Positions 9,389 to 18,387 of a stretch of 64,000 nt of DNA are shown piece after piece (position 1 is the stretch's first letter; every line of letters begins with the position of its first letter). This DNA comes from an uncultured Bacteroidales bacterium (GTDB lineage: Bacteria > Bacteroidota > Bacteroidia > Bacteroidales > Paludibacteraceae). The DNA is taken from contig CAIWCC010000250.1 of NCBI GenBank assembly GCA_903911085.1, positions 1 to 64,000 on the forward strand. The letters are read 5' to 3'. The position numbers were made by a program, and so were the translations under genes. The notes under the pieces were generated by a model, which searched no databases, was not told where the DNA came from, and saw nothing but the letters and a program-made list of their open reading frames with translations.

Positions 9389-9555
9389 CTTAGGTAACAC
9401 TGGATGATAGAGTTCCAACTCTGTCAATAATCAGTAATCATCTACTTTTCAGTTTTCTACCATTTTTTTTTCGCAGTTGACAGAATCGGAATTCTATCAT
9501 CCCAAGTGAAATTAGGCAACGCGGGATGATAGAGTTCCAACTCTGTCAATAATCA
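9389..9555. repeat. Triple intergenic repeat (two direct copies, one inverted)
   Basis: A unit containing GATGATAGAGTTCCAACTC and TGTCAATAATCA occurs at 9389-9433 and 9511-9555 with few differences. A shorter inverted copy with one or two mismatches lies at about 9477-9503. The copies can pair to form hairpins. The unit does not code for protein and looks like a dispersed intergenic repeat family. It sits downstream of comM, where it may also act in transcript ending. Confidence 0.75.
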
Positions 9556-9579
9556 AAAAAAGCTCAAATTCTATTAAAA

Positions 9580-11118
9580 TCAACCTGCCCAACCCTCTCT
9601 ATCTAAATTTCGATAATTGATGGCTTCGGCAATATGATTTGATAGGATATTTTCGGATTCATCAAGATCGGCAATAGTTCTTGCCACTTTGATGATGCGG
9701 TCGTAAGCTCTTGCCGATAAATTCAAGCGTTGCATAGCATTTTTAAGTAATTCAGAACTCGATTTATCTGTTTGAGCAAAAGTTCGTTGTTGTTTTGACG
9801 ACATTTGAGCATTGCAATATACACCATCTATATCTTTAAAACGTTGTTCTTGAATTTGTCTCGCTTTCATTACTCTTTCACGTACTTTCTCGCTACTTTC
9901 GGAATCTTTCATTTCTGCAAGTTTTTCAAATGGAACTGGAACTATCTCAATATGAATATCAATACGGTCGAGTAACGGGCCTGAGATTCTACTTAAATAC
10001 TTCTGAACCACACCAGGTCCACACACGCAATCACGGTCGGGATGATTGTAATAACCACATGGACAAGGATTCATAGAAGCCACAAGCATAAAACTTGCAG
10101 GAAATTCAATAGAAAATTTTGCTCGTGAGATACATATTTTTCTATCTTCGAGTGGTTGTCGCATAACTTCCAGCACAGTGCGCTTAAATTCAGGCAATTC
10201 GTCTAAAAATAATACACCATTATGAGCCAAAGATATTTCACCAGGCTGCGGAAATGCCCCACCACCTACAAGGGCTACATCCGATATGGTGTGATGTGGA
10301 CTACGAAATGGTCGTTGTGAAATTAAAGAAGTGTTACTATCAATGTTACCCGCTACAGAATGTATTTTGGTGGTTTCCAACGCTTCCTGAAGCGATAATG
10401 GTGGTAGAATTGTGGGTAATCGTTTGGCTAACATCGATTTTCCTGCTCCCGGAGGTCCAACCATTATGATATTGTGTCCTCCAGCTGCCGAAACTTCTAG
10501 TGCTCGTTTTACACTTTCTTGACCTTTAACATCTGAAAAATCAATTTCCGAAAGGTTCAAATTGCTAAAAAATTCATCGCGGGTGTTTACTATTGTTGGC
10601 TCAAGAGTACTTACTTCGTTAAAAAACTCGATTACTTCTTTGATATTTTCAACACCATAAACTTCTAAATTGTTTACTACAGCAGCTTCACGTGCATTTT
10701 GCTTTGGGAGTATAAAACCTTTGAAACCTTCCTCACGTGCTTTAATAGCAATGGGTAAAATACCCTTTATAGGCTGCAAACCTCCGTCTAAAGAGAGCTC
10801 ACCCATTATCACATATTTTTCTAATTCTTCGGACTTTATGGTGCCTGCACCAGCCAAAATTCCTATTGCCAAGGATAAATCGTAAGCCGATCCTTCTTTG
10901 CGAATATCTGCGGGTGCCATATTTATCACAATTTGTTTACGTGGCATACTGTAACCAGTATACTCAAGTGCTGAAGCAATTCGCTCATGACTTTCACGAA
11001 CTGCATTGTCGGGCAAGCCAACATGCAAAAATCGAATTCCTTGACTAACATTTACTTCAATTGTTACAATAGTGGCATTGATACCTTGTACAGCTGCCCC
11101 AAAGGCTTTTACTAACAT
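9580..11118 (-). CDS. comM: ComM/YifB-family Mg-chelatase-like AAA+ ATPase
   Basis: This 512-residue protein has an N-terminal Lon-protease-like fold domain (about 1-180), an AAA+ core with Walker A GPPGAGKSMLAKRLP (about 220) and Walker B LFLDELPEF (about 305), and a C-terminal Mg-chelatase-related helical domain. The cysteine-rich PCPCGYYNHPDRDCVCGPG segment (about 350-370) is typical of the family. ComM forms hexameric helicases that extend branch migration during integration of transformed DNA; in bacteria not known to be competent the role is less clear. Length and motifs are normal. Confidence 0.93.
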   Translation of the reverse strand: MLVKAFGAAVQGINATIVTIEVNVSQGIRFLHVGLPDNAVRESHERIASALEYTGYSMPRKQIVINMAPADIRKEGSAYDLSLAIGILAGAGTIKSEELEKYVIMGELSLDGGLQPIKGILPIAIKAREEGFKGFILPKQNAREAAVVNNLEVYGVENIKEVIEFFNEVSTLEPTIVNTRDEFFSNLNLSEIDFSDVKGQESVKRALEVSAAGGHNIIMVGPPGAGKSMLAKRLPTILPPLSLQEALETTKIHSVAGNIDSNTSLISQRPFRSPHHTISDVALVGGGAFPQPGEISLAHNGVLFLDELPEFKRTVLEVMRQPLEDRKICISRAKFSIEFPASFMLVASMNPCPCGYYNHPDRDCVCGPGVVQKYLSRISGPLLDRIDIHIEIVPVPFEKLAEMKDSESSEKVRERVMKARQIQEQRFKDIDGVYCNAQMSSKQQRTFAQTDKSSSELLKNAMQRLNLSARAYDRIIKVARTIADLDESENILSNHIAEAINYRNLDREGWAG

Positions 11119-11261
11119 ACTTATATATTTTTCAATTGTTTAATTTTAGATATTCTTGTTGGAAGTTTTTTTAACATATGTTAAATGCACTACGCTTTAA
11201 CACTTCCAATTCACTGCCAATTTTCTTGTAGTTGATTAAACTATTGGTTCTTGTATGTTGT

Positions 11262-12305
11262 TTATCTCAACATTTTTTTTCCAACAAGGCTTTCGAGTGA
11301 GGCTTTTAATGTGAAAACTTGCTCGTTCATTAATTTGCCTTCCGAGAAGTGTAGTTTTATGGCTAATTTTCCGTTAAAAGATTGTGATTGTATTACATCC
11401 AAATACCATTTACTTTCTAAATAATAATTGGAGCGCAAAAATGGATTATTGCTATAAAGTCGTGTACCTTGTTGGTTGTAAAAAACCATGCGTGGGTTGC
11501 CCCAATAAAATGAATTTTGAATGCCAAAACGTTTATAATCAGCATTACATCTCAACACAAGACCAATTGGAGTATGGGTTCCATAATCAATAAAACGGTC
11601 GCGTTCCATGCCTGCTAACACTCCTGCCGAAATTAACAAAGTATCCAAACCTTGACGATTTGAGTAATTTACTCCAATGGATAATTGCCCTAATATGTTA
11701 TCAGTCAGGTGATAATTTTCAGTATTTGGACGCGTGTTTGCAAAATGAAACATATATGATTGCAATTCTGCAAAAAAACGTTTATGCTGTTTGAGTGCAG
11801 AAACACCTACAAAAAAAGTCTCGCGATTGACTGTTGTTTGATGACCATTCCAATCGAGCCAAATATTGAAAAATGAGCTTGAATTTTTTAATTGCCAGAA
11901 TATACCCGACAATGTTGGCTGAAAATATGAAATTGAGTCTTGAAAAAATAAGTCTGAGTAATTATTAAGAAGTTCTGCTCGAGGGAAAACTCCAGCATAT
12001 AGCAATGATTTTGTTGTTTTTTGTTGATAATATGCTATTGGACGAATTATGTCAACAAAGTTTTGAGAGCCAGAAATCTTTAGTAAATCACCACCAATAT
12101 AAAATGCGTGAACTGTATCTTTCGACAAACCTAATTGTGGTGTAAAATGTACACCTGTCATAGTTTGGTCTCTAGTTAATGTAGATTCTATAAATTCTGT
12201 ATTATCAAAAAAATAATTCATTCCTGCTTTCCATTCAAAATTTTGAGCAAAAGCACTTATTTGAATTGATAAAATGAAGACTAATAATGTTTGTCGAATT
12301 GTCAT
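11262..12305 (-). CDS. Hypothetical outer-membrane beta-barrel-like protein
   Basis: This 347-residue protein is not recognised by family. It has a signal peptide (residues 1-20, ending ISAFAQ). The rest shows alternating short hydrophobic/aromatic stretches rich in Tyr, Phe and Trp, as in outer-membrane barrels, and no lipoprotein cysteine after the signal. A CAAAAATA at 12343-12350 (TATTTTTG on the minus strand) may be its -7 promoter element. It lies between comM and pdxA on the same strand but is separated from pdxA by a terminator, so it is probably its own unit. Confidence 0.6.
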   Translation of the reverse strand: MTIRQTLLVFILSIQISAFAQNFEWKAGMNYFFDNTEFIESTLTRDQTMTGVHFTPQLGLSKDTVHAFYIGGDLLKISGSQNFVDIIRPIAYYQQKTTKSLLYAGVFPRAELLNNYSDLFFQDSISYFQPTLSGIFWQLKNSSSFFNIWLDWNGHQTTVNRETFFVGVSALKQHKRFFAELQSYMFHFANTRPNTENYHLTDNILGQLSIGVNYSNRQGLDTLLISAGVLAGMERDRFIDYGTHTPIGLVLRCNADYKRFGIQNSFYWGNPRMVFYNQQGTRLYSNNPFLRSNYYLESKWYLDVIQSQSFNGKLAIKLHFSEGKLMNEQVFTLKASLESLVGKKMLR

Positions 12306-12462
12306 TTTATTATTAAAGAGAATTATGGATTAAAATATTCAACAAAAATACTCATAAATTAATAAGAAATTTACTTTTGATAGTATTTTAATTGTAAATA
12401 TTTGATTTTTTCATATAATTAATTTCACTCCAACAATTTCTGAGATTATTGTGTTTTTTGCA

Positions 12463-12505
12463 AATAAAAAAAATGAGAGAACTACTAATGGTAATTCTCT
12501 CATTT
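12463..12505 (-). terminator. Rho-independent terminator of pdxA
   Basis: An 11-bp perfect stem (AAATGAGAGAA at 12471-12481 with its complement at 12495-12505) and a 13-base loop are followed in the minus direction by a run of T residues. It begins about 20 bases after the pdxA stop codon. Confidence 0.87.
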
Positions 12506-12525
12506 ACAATTAATAATCTATGACA

Positions 12526-13596
12526 CTACTCAACCCTTCCACCGCGTTCTTGGCGATGTTCAACTTTCAAAGGATTGGCGCTAATTTGATCATTTATTAT
12601 ACGGTTCTGATATATATCATAAGCCATATACAACGCTTGGCGGAATGAATCTTCGGATGCTAGATTTTTTCCCGCTAAATCGTATGCTGTTCCATGTGCA
12701 GGCGATGTGCGTATTACTGATAATCCAGCAGTGAAATTTACTCCGCTATCCATCGAAACTGTTTTGAATGGTATCAATCCTTGGTCGTGATACATAGCAA
12801 GAACAGCATCAAATTTATCGAAATTTCCTGAACCAAAAAATCCATCAGCTGGATAAGGACCAACACAAATAATTCCTTGTTTTTCGGCTTGTTTCATTGC
12901 TGGTATAATTACAGTTTGCTCCTCATTGCCTATTACGCCATCATCGCCAGCATGTGGATTTAAACCCAATACAGCTATTCGAGGGCGTATTATTGAAAAG
13001 TCTTTTTTGAGCGATGAATTTAAAACCGTAAGTTTATCAATAATTGCTTTTTCGGTTAATGAGTCCGAAACATTTTTAACTGGAATATGACCAGAAACTA
13101 CAGCCACTCTCATTACATCATTTACTAACATCATCAAAGCTGGAGTTCCTGTTCCAAATTTCTCTTCAAGATACTCTGTGTGACCAGGGAAATGAAATGT
13201 TTCTGATTGAATGTTTTTTTTGTTGATAGGAGCAGTTACTAAAGCATGTAATTTACCATTCGCCAAGTCTTCTGTTGCTCGTTCGAGTGCTTTCAAAGCT
13301 GCTTTTCCAGCTTCTTGGGTTGAAATTCCAAGTTCAACTTTAATTTCCTCGTCCACACAATTTATAATATTTACTCGCTTAAGATTGATTTCTGCGATTG
13401 AATTCACGATATTTAAATTTAAACCTTGTATGTCTAAATTTTTTCGATGATATGATGCTGCTTTCGATGAACCGTAAATAACAGGCACAAAGGTTTCCAA
13501 CATACGTGGTTCTGACATGGTTTTTAGTATCACTTCGTAACCAATGCCGTTAATGTCACCATGTGTAATTCCAATTATAATTTTTTCTGTTTCCAT
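12526..13596 (-). CDS. pdxA: 4-hydroxythreonine-4-phosphate dehydrogenase
   Basis: This 356-residue cytoplasmic enzyme oxidises 4-phosphohydroxy-L-threonine with NAD in the DXP-dependent route to pyridoxal phosphate. Visible motifs are GITHGDINGIGYE near the N-terminus and the three metal-ligand histidine regions FPGHTEYLEEKFG, LGLNPHAGDDG and SPAHGTAYDLAGK. Length is typical of Bacteroidota PdxA. Kinship to phosphate acetyl/butyryl-transferase-like dehydrogenases is expected, but the combination of motifs is specific to the PdxA family. It is followed by a clear terminator and preceded by a long non-coding stretch. Confidence 0.95.
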   Translation of the reverse strand: METEKIIIGITHGDINGIGYEVILKTMSEPRMLETFVPVIYGSSKAASYHRKNLDIQGLNLNIVNSIAEINLKRVNIINCVDEEIKVELGISTQEAGKAALKALERATEDLANGKLHALVTAPINKKNIQSETFHFPGHTEYLEEKFGTGTPALMMLVNDVMRVAVVSGHIPVKNVSDSLTEKAIIDKLTVLNSSLKKDFSIIRPRIAVLGLNPHAGDDGVIGNEEQTVIIPAMKQAEKQGIICVGPYPADGFFGSGNFDKFDAVLAMYHDQGLIPFKTVSMDSGVNFTAGLSVIRTSPAHGTAYDLAGKNLASEDSFRQALYMAYDIYQNRIINDQISANPLKVEHRQERGGRVE

Positions 13597-14111
13597 ATTT
13601 TTTTCTGTTCTTTATTTATTCAATGTCATTTGAGAAATCCAACAGCACTGATTTTTGTTAAATTGATTGCACGTTAAATTGTTAGAATTCAAAACTCTCA
13701 AAACATGAATAATTTGCTTCTTGAATTTACAATTTCACGTGAATAAAACCATTTGTTAATAACGTAGATTGCTTTTAGTTTAGTATGTTTTTACTGAAAA
13801 TAGAGTCATAAAAAAGTATAATGTCTTTTTAGCTTAAGAGCTTATTTTTCCAATTATATTTATGAATTTCTTTTGAACAACTTGTGTAACTCTTACTGAT
13901 TTACAGCAAAATTACTGCTAGACTGTAAGGAAATTTCTGTAGATAAATTAGAATTAAATATCATTTTTATTTCTGATTCAACAGGTAATGTATTGATTGA
14001 ATTGAACTTTCATAAAACTAATTAGCAAAAATTAGATTCTATAAAAATAGTAAAATTGGCGAATTCAAGGTTTTCGGAGTATTCAACAACAAAACTACAT
14101 TTTTTTTTAAT
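13597..14111. other. 515-base AT-rich intergenic region
   Basis: No reading frame with recognisable similarity is found on either strand. Two minus-strand TAnnTTTG matches (13907-13914 and 14090-14097) are possible distant promoters for pdxA, but neither has a -33 partner. The rest is unexplained AT-rich DNA. Confidence 0.4.
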
Positions 14112-17100
14112 TTAATTGTTTGTCGAATTGAAAAACATTAATACTGATTCCATTAATTTCTCTCTATCATTTTCATCTTCAATAGTTTCAAAAGGGAATC
14201 CAAATGCGCAAGTTTTGTAGAAGCCGGAATGAGCCACTGCAGCGCTTAAATTATTTTCGGCATATCTACAAAACGTGAAACTATTATCGCCTAATGGCTC
14301 TATTGCGTCTGGTGATTGAACGAAATAGGACATTAAATTTGGTTGCGTGAAATATGAAAAATCCATTTTCTTGAAATTTCGGAATGGAGAATTTACCACT
14401 TTTACTTTACCACCAACACTTGCCTTTGAAGTTCTGAACTTAATTTTTAAAACATTTTCAAGAAAGTCTTTATCCTCTTTAATTGGATTTTTTCTTTCAT
14501 TTAAATCAGATGCGATATAAGCCCCACTAACTAAAAGATTACCACCTTTAGAACAAAAATTCTTTATAGAGGTTTGCAAAGCTAATGGAAAAGTTTTGAA
14601 TTCTGCTATTTTTTTTGCATTTCCTATAGTTGTTTGCTTTTGTTTACCCAAAATCAAATCTACAATTTTAAATTGGCACATATCAATATCTTCATTTATA
14701 ACACTTTTATAACTACAAGACACAAATGAGAAACCGGCGGCTTTTATTGCTTTACCATGCACGAATGGATAATCAAAGCTATTCCCGGCAATAACTTTTG
14801 TTTCCAAATTGGCATGGCTTGCCCCAAAACCAGGTGCGTCATCATCTTCCCAAGGTTTATTTCGCTTAAAATCATATTGTTTCCCAATTGTACTTATGTC
14901 ATATAAATACGGAACCCCAGCATCTTCATCGTTTAAAAATCCTCCGTATAAACTATCCAAACTGAAACTTACAGGTGCACTTAATCTATCAAAATTATTG
15001 ACAATCAGCACTTCTGAACGATTGCGTGTGGAACGACAAGCTGATAAAATTTCGGACGGAAAACTTTCACCACCACTATTTATTGCAGTTATTTTGAAAC
15101 TGTAAATTTTTCCTGGCACCACATTTATTGTAGTTTTATTTGAATTTACCAAAACGCCATTATCAAAACCACCATCGTCAATTCGTGTGTATAAAATAAA
15201 TTTGTCGGGTTGAGCTGTAGGTTCAGTGCTGTCATTAACAGAATTCCAATGTAGTTCAAGTTTTGATTTTTCCACAAATCGACAACTAAATTGCTCTACT
15301 GGTAATGGTTGTACTACATATTTTACTCTGTTTGCTGACGATAAGTATTTCAACATACCTTTGTAGATTGAGCGACTTACAGTAAAACGAAAGCGAGGGT
15401 CGAGACCATAACGCATATCAGCAAAGTTTTGATGCGAAAGTAATTCCAACAACATAGTTGGCACTTCGGGTACACGCGACTCACTATATGATTTATTCCA
15501 TAAACCACGACGCGACCATTCAGGCGAAAATTTTGTACGAATATCATTAACTATTTGACTTTGAACAATATCTGTCAAATCGCGAGATGACCAACGTGAA
15601 ACTCCATTCTCAAAAATTGTTTTCCCTTCAGAGTTTGGAATAGTACAAATTCCCAAAGTACCAATAATTGAATCGTTTGAAGTGGTTCCAGCATCGGAAT
15701 GAAATGCAAATGCCAAATCAATAGGAACATTTAACCCTGTTTTTGTTTGCGATACCGGTGAGCCTCCTGTTAAATAATTTACCCAATTTCCACGTGATTG
15801 AAAATCGTCAGTATAATCATTTTTCCCTTTACTTTTACTGTAAATACTATCAGGAATTCCTGCCCATTGCAACCAATATCGTGCTGCTTCAGCAAACCGA
15901 GGATATGTGCTTACTTCTGGTTCATTGGCTATTAGCGGAATTGAAAGGTTTTTACCAACTGTTATGCTATCTGAACTTTTTTGATTGAATGTTGAACTGT
16001 TTTCGTATGGACTTCGACCAACATTTCCCATTCCTCCACCAAATTTAACAGCATCTGCAGTAATTAATTTGTCTTCTTCGTTACCTAAATTTGTTAGTTG
16101 AACTTTCCCTTGATTATTCCTTCCTTGATCAAAATAGAAATGACCAAGGTATAACCATGTTCCACCATTCATGGTTTGATTTACTGCAAATTCAGTTTTT
16201 CCTCCTTTGTGAAATACAGTGTAATGTGCATCCGAAGTGCTATTTGCAAGCATTTTATATGAAACATACACCGCATATTGACCAGATTCAGGTATATTTG
16301 GAATCCATTCAATACTGCTCGATTCATCTGCATCAGTTACTGAAGTATTAATACGATATGTACCAAAAGTAAAGGGATTTTGACCCTGAAGATACATTTT
16401 TTGAGTATTTGCAAATCCTGTACCTTCTCCTGTTTTCCATGATTTTTGGTCGTTAAATTCTCTATATCGCGAATCACGACTTTTATTATCATTGTCTACA
16501 ATTATTTCATTCAATTGGGTGTCGCGCTCACGAGGCAGAAATACATTAGCACCAGCATTTCGCAGCATGGGTACTAAAAATGGAAGTACATAAGATTGAG
16601 TATAAAGATCTTCAACAGTTTGAAATACACGTGCTCGCTGCCATTCCCAACGATTTAACTTTTGTTCGTAATGCCAACCGTGACTTTGCCAAAGAGCAAT
16701 GTGACGGTTATTCATGCCATTTTCAATTGTGTTTGGACGTGATAAATTGGTAACTACTGGTTTTGATAGTGTTGGAAGTATAAATCGCCTTTGTTCGTCA
16801 ATATTTTCTGTTCGATAAAAATTAGGTATGTAATCCTCAATTTGCTTATTATCAACCAAGCATACAATTGAATATCCTAAATATTTTGTTGGTAGTGCTT
16901 TTGCAATAGCATTGTAGATGCGTTTTACATTATCTGGACGAAATGGAATATATGCTAATCTGTCAGTCACCGAAAGACTGACTTTATTCGCTTTTTCGTT
17001 GGACGAAAAATTTAGCACTTTAATTCTGCCAACATAAGTGTAGCTATTGGCTATTAAAGTCAAAGAATCAGAGATCTGATTCTCAAAGTTTTTTTGTGCG

Positions 17101-17162
17101 GAATATATTGGATTTGTTGCTAATAGAAATAATACAACAAATATATAAAAGTTATGTCTCAT
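14112..17162 (-). CDS. Secreted amidase-3-like protein with inserted golvesin-type domain and Fn3 domain
   Basis: This 1016-residue protein has a signal peptide (1-22, PIYSAQ). Residues 154-215 and 480-600 resemble the N-acetylmuramoyl-L-alanine amidase (Amidase_3) fold: H161 in WQSHGW, E184 in TVEDLY, H488 in AFHSDAG and E573 in MLLELLSHQNF are in the right order for the zinc ligands and catalytic glutamate. Residues 280-378 form a golvesin/xanthan-lyase C-terminal-like beta domain inserted between the two halves. An Fn3-like domain follows at about 612-710, then an alpha/beta region (about 715-1010) of unknown function. Relatives in Bacteroidota are often named xanthan lyase, which this architecture does not support. 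Cell-wall or glycan amidase activity is inferred. A TATTTTTG at 17182-17189 may be its promoter. Confidence 0.7.
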   Translation of the reverse strand: MRHNFYIFVVLFLLATNPIYSAQKNFENQISDSLTLIANSYTYVGRIKVLNFSSNEKANKVSLSVTDRLAYIPFRPDNVKRIYNAIAKALPTKYLGYSIVCLVDNKQIEDYIPNFYRTENIDEQRRFILPTLSKPVVTNLSRPNTIENGMNNRHIALWQSHGWHYEQKLNRWEWQRARVFQTVEDLYTQSYVLPFLVPMLRNAGANVFLPRERDTQLNEIIVDNDNKSRDSRYREFNDQKSWKTGEGTGFANTQKMYLQGQNPFTFGTYRINTSVTDADESSSIEWIPNIPESGQYAVYVSYKMLANSTSDAHYTVFHKGGKTEFAVNQTMNGGTWLYLGHFYFDQGRNNQGKVQLTNLGNEEDKLITADAVKFGGGMGNVGRSPYENSSTFNQKSSDSITVGKNLSIPLIANEPEVSTYPRFAEAARYWLQWAGIPDSIYSKSKGKNDYTDDFQSRGNWVNYLTGGSPVSQTKTGLNVPIDLAFAFHSDAGTTSNDSIIGTLGICTIPNSEGKTIFENGVSRWSSRDLTDIVQSQIVNDIRTKFSPEWSRRGLWNKSYSESRVPEVPTMLLELLSHQNFADMRYGLDPRFRFTVSRSIYKGMLKYLSSANRVKYVVQPLPVEQFSCRFVEKSKLELHWNSVNDSTEPTAQPDKFILYTRIDDGGFDNGVLVNSNKTTINVVPGKIYSFKITAINSGGESFPSEILSACRSTRNRSEVLIVNNFDRLSAPVSFSLDSLYGGFLNDEDAGVPYLYDISTIGKQYDFKRNKPWEDDDAPGFGASHANLETKVIAGNSFDYPFVHGKAIKAAGFSFVSCSYKSVINEDIDMCQFKIVDLILGKQKQTTIGNAKKIAEFKTFPLALQTSIKNFCSKGGNLLVSGAYIASDLNERKNPIKEDKDFLENVLKIKFRTSKASVGGKVKVVNSPFRNFKKMDFSYFTQPNLMSYFVQSPDAIEPLGDNSFTFCRYAENNLSAAVAHSGFYKTCAFGFPFETIEDENDREKLMESVLMFFNSTNN

Positions 17163-17228
17163 ATTTCTTTATTATGAGTTACAAAAATAATTGCATACCA
17201 AATGCTGTATTGTAGTTAAGTATGGATG

Positions 17229-18257
17229 TTATTCTCCTTTTTCTTTTTCTAATGTCGATAACATTCCACAAGCAGCAAAAATATCTTCACCACGTGTGCG
17301 TCTAATTGTTGATGTAACGCCATTGTTTGTTAAATAATCGCGAAAAAAAGTCATTTTTTCTGCACTCGAACTTTTTAAATTTACTTCGGGAATAGCATGA
17401 AAGCGTATCAAATTTACTCTACAATCAATTCCTCTCAAAATCTTTACTAATTCTACCGCATGACGCATTGTATCATTAATTCCATCGAACAAAATGTATT
17501 CGAACGATACACGACGTTGTTTGCTGAAATCATGTTTCCGCAATTCCTCAAGAACTTTTGCCAATGGATAAGCTTTTTCAATTGGCATTAATTCTAATCT
17601 GTCTTTTTCGAATGGAGTATGTAAACTTATTGCCAAATGACATTGTGTTCGTTCAAGAAAAACTTTTATTCCAGGGATAATTCCAATAGATGAAACTGTA
17701 ATGCGTCGTGGACTCCAAGCATATCCATAATCCGAAGTTAGTATTTCCAACGATCGTAACATTGGCAAAGTGTTATCAAAAGGTTCGCCCATTCCCATAA
17801 AAACCAAATTTGTAAGGGTTTGAGCTTCTGGTATTGACAAAATTTGATTCAAAATTTCAGTTGCTGTAAGTTGTGCAATAAAACCTTGTTTACCAGTCAT
17901 ACAAAACACACAACCCATTTTACAACCTACTTGCGACGATACGCAAAGTGTGGCACGGTCTTCTTCGGGAATATAAACTGCTTCAATAAAATGACCTCCG
18001 CCTGTTTTGAATAAGTATTTTTTTGTTCCATCCTTCGATTCCATTGCCTGAACTGGTAGTGTGCGACCAATTTCATACTTCTCTGCAATCAACATTCTGT
18101 TTTTTAACGAAATATTTGACATTTCTTCAATTGTAAATGCTCGTTTTTTGTATAGCCATTCGCTAATTTGTTTGGCTGTGAAAGACGGCATTCCAAGTTC
18201 GGAAACTATTGTTTTCAGTTCGTCGAAAGTTTTCCCAAGAAGTGATGTTTTATTCAT
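17229..18257 (-). CDS. rlmN: 23S rRNA (adenine2503-C2)/tRNA (adenine37-C2)-methyltransferase
   Basis: This 342-residue radical SAM enzyme carries the cluster motif CKMGCVFC (C-x3-C-x2-C, about residues 108-115), the GMGEPFDN motif for SAM binding and a C-terminal cysteine in IFAACGML that takes part in methyl transfer. RlmN methylates C2 of A2503 in 23S rRNA and of A37 in some tRNAs. Length is normal. A minus-strand TAACTTTG lies 36 bases upstream of the start. Confidence 0.96.
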   Translation of the reverse strand: MNKTSLLGKTFDELKTIVSELGMPSFTAKQISEWLYKKRAFTIEEMSNISLKNRMLIAEKYEIGRTLPVQAMESKDGTKKYLFKTGGGHFIEAVYIPEEDRATLCVSSQVGCKMGCVFCMTGKQGFIAQLTATEILNQILSIPEAQTLTNLVFMGMGEPFDNTLPMLRSLEILTSDYGYAWSPRRITVSSIGIIPGIKVFLERTQCHLAISLHTPFEKDRLELMPIEKAYPLAKVLEELRKHDFSKQRRVSFEYILFDGINDTMRHAVELVKILRGIDCRVNLIRFHAIPEVNLKSSSAEKMTFFRDYLTNNGVTSTIRRTRGEDIFAACGMLSTLEKEKGE

Positions 18258-18292
18258 GATTTCGTTTTGTTTTTCTTGTTTTGAAGGTTTTG

Positions 18293-18300
18293 CAAAGTTA
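18293..18300 (-). promoter_or_regulatory. Putative rlmN promoter (-7 TAACTTTG)
   Basis: TAACTTTG on the minus strand fits TAnnTTTG and would give a leader of about 30 bases. It lies just past the terminator of the upstream gene. No clear -33 element is seen. Confidence 0.55.
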
Positions 18301-18312
18301 CGTAAACTTCGC

Positions 18313-18352
18313 GAAAAAAAAGAAAACGGAATGAAATAGTCATTCCGTTTTC
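18313..18352 (-). terminator. Rho-independent terminator of the PpiD-like gene
   Basis: A 13-bp perfect stem (18322-18334 with 18340-18352) and 5-base loop are followed in the minus direction by eight T residues. Confidence 0.93.
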
Positions 18353-18387
18353 TTCTTTATTTTATGATGAGATTAAGATTCAATTTT

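Noticed and set aside
13597-14111. Possible small gene or RNA upstream of pdxA
   Set aside because: No frame with similarity, no stable GC-rich hairpin and no promoter with both elements was found.
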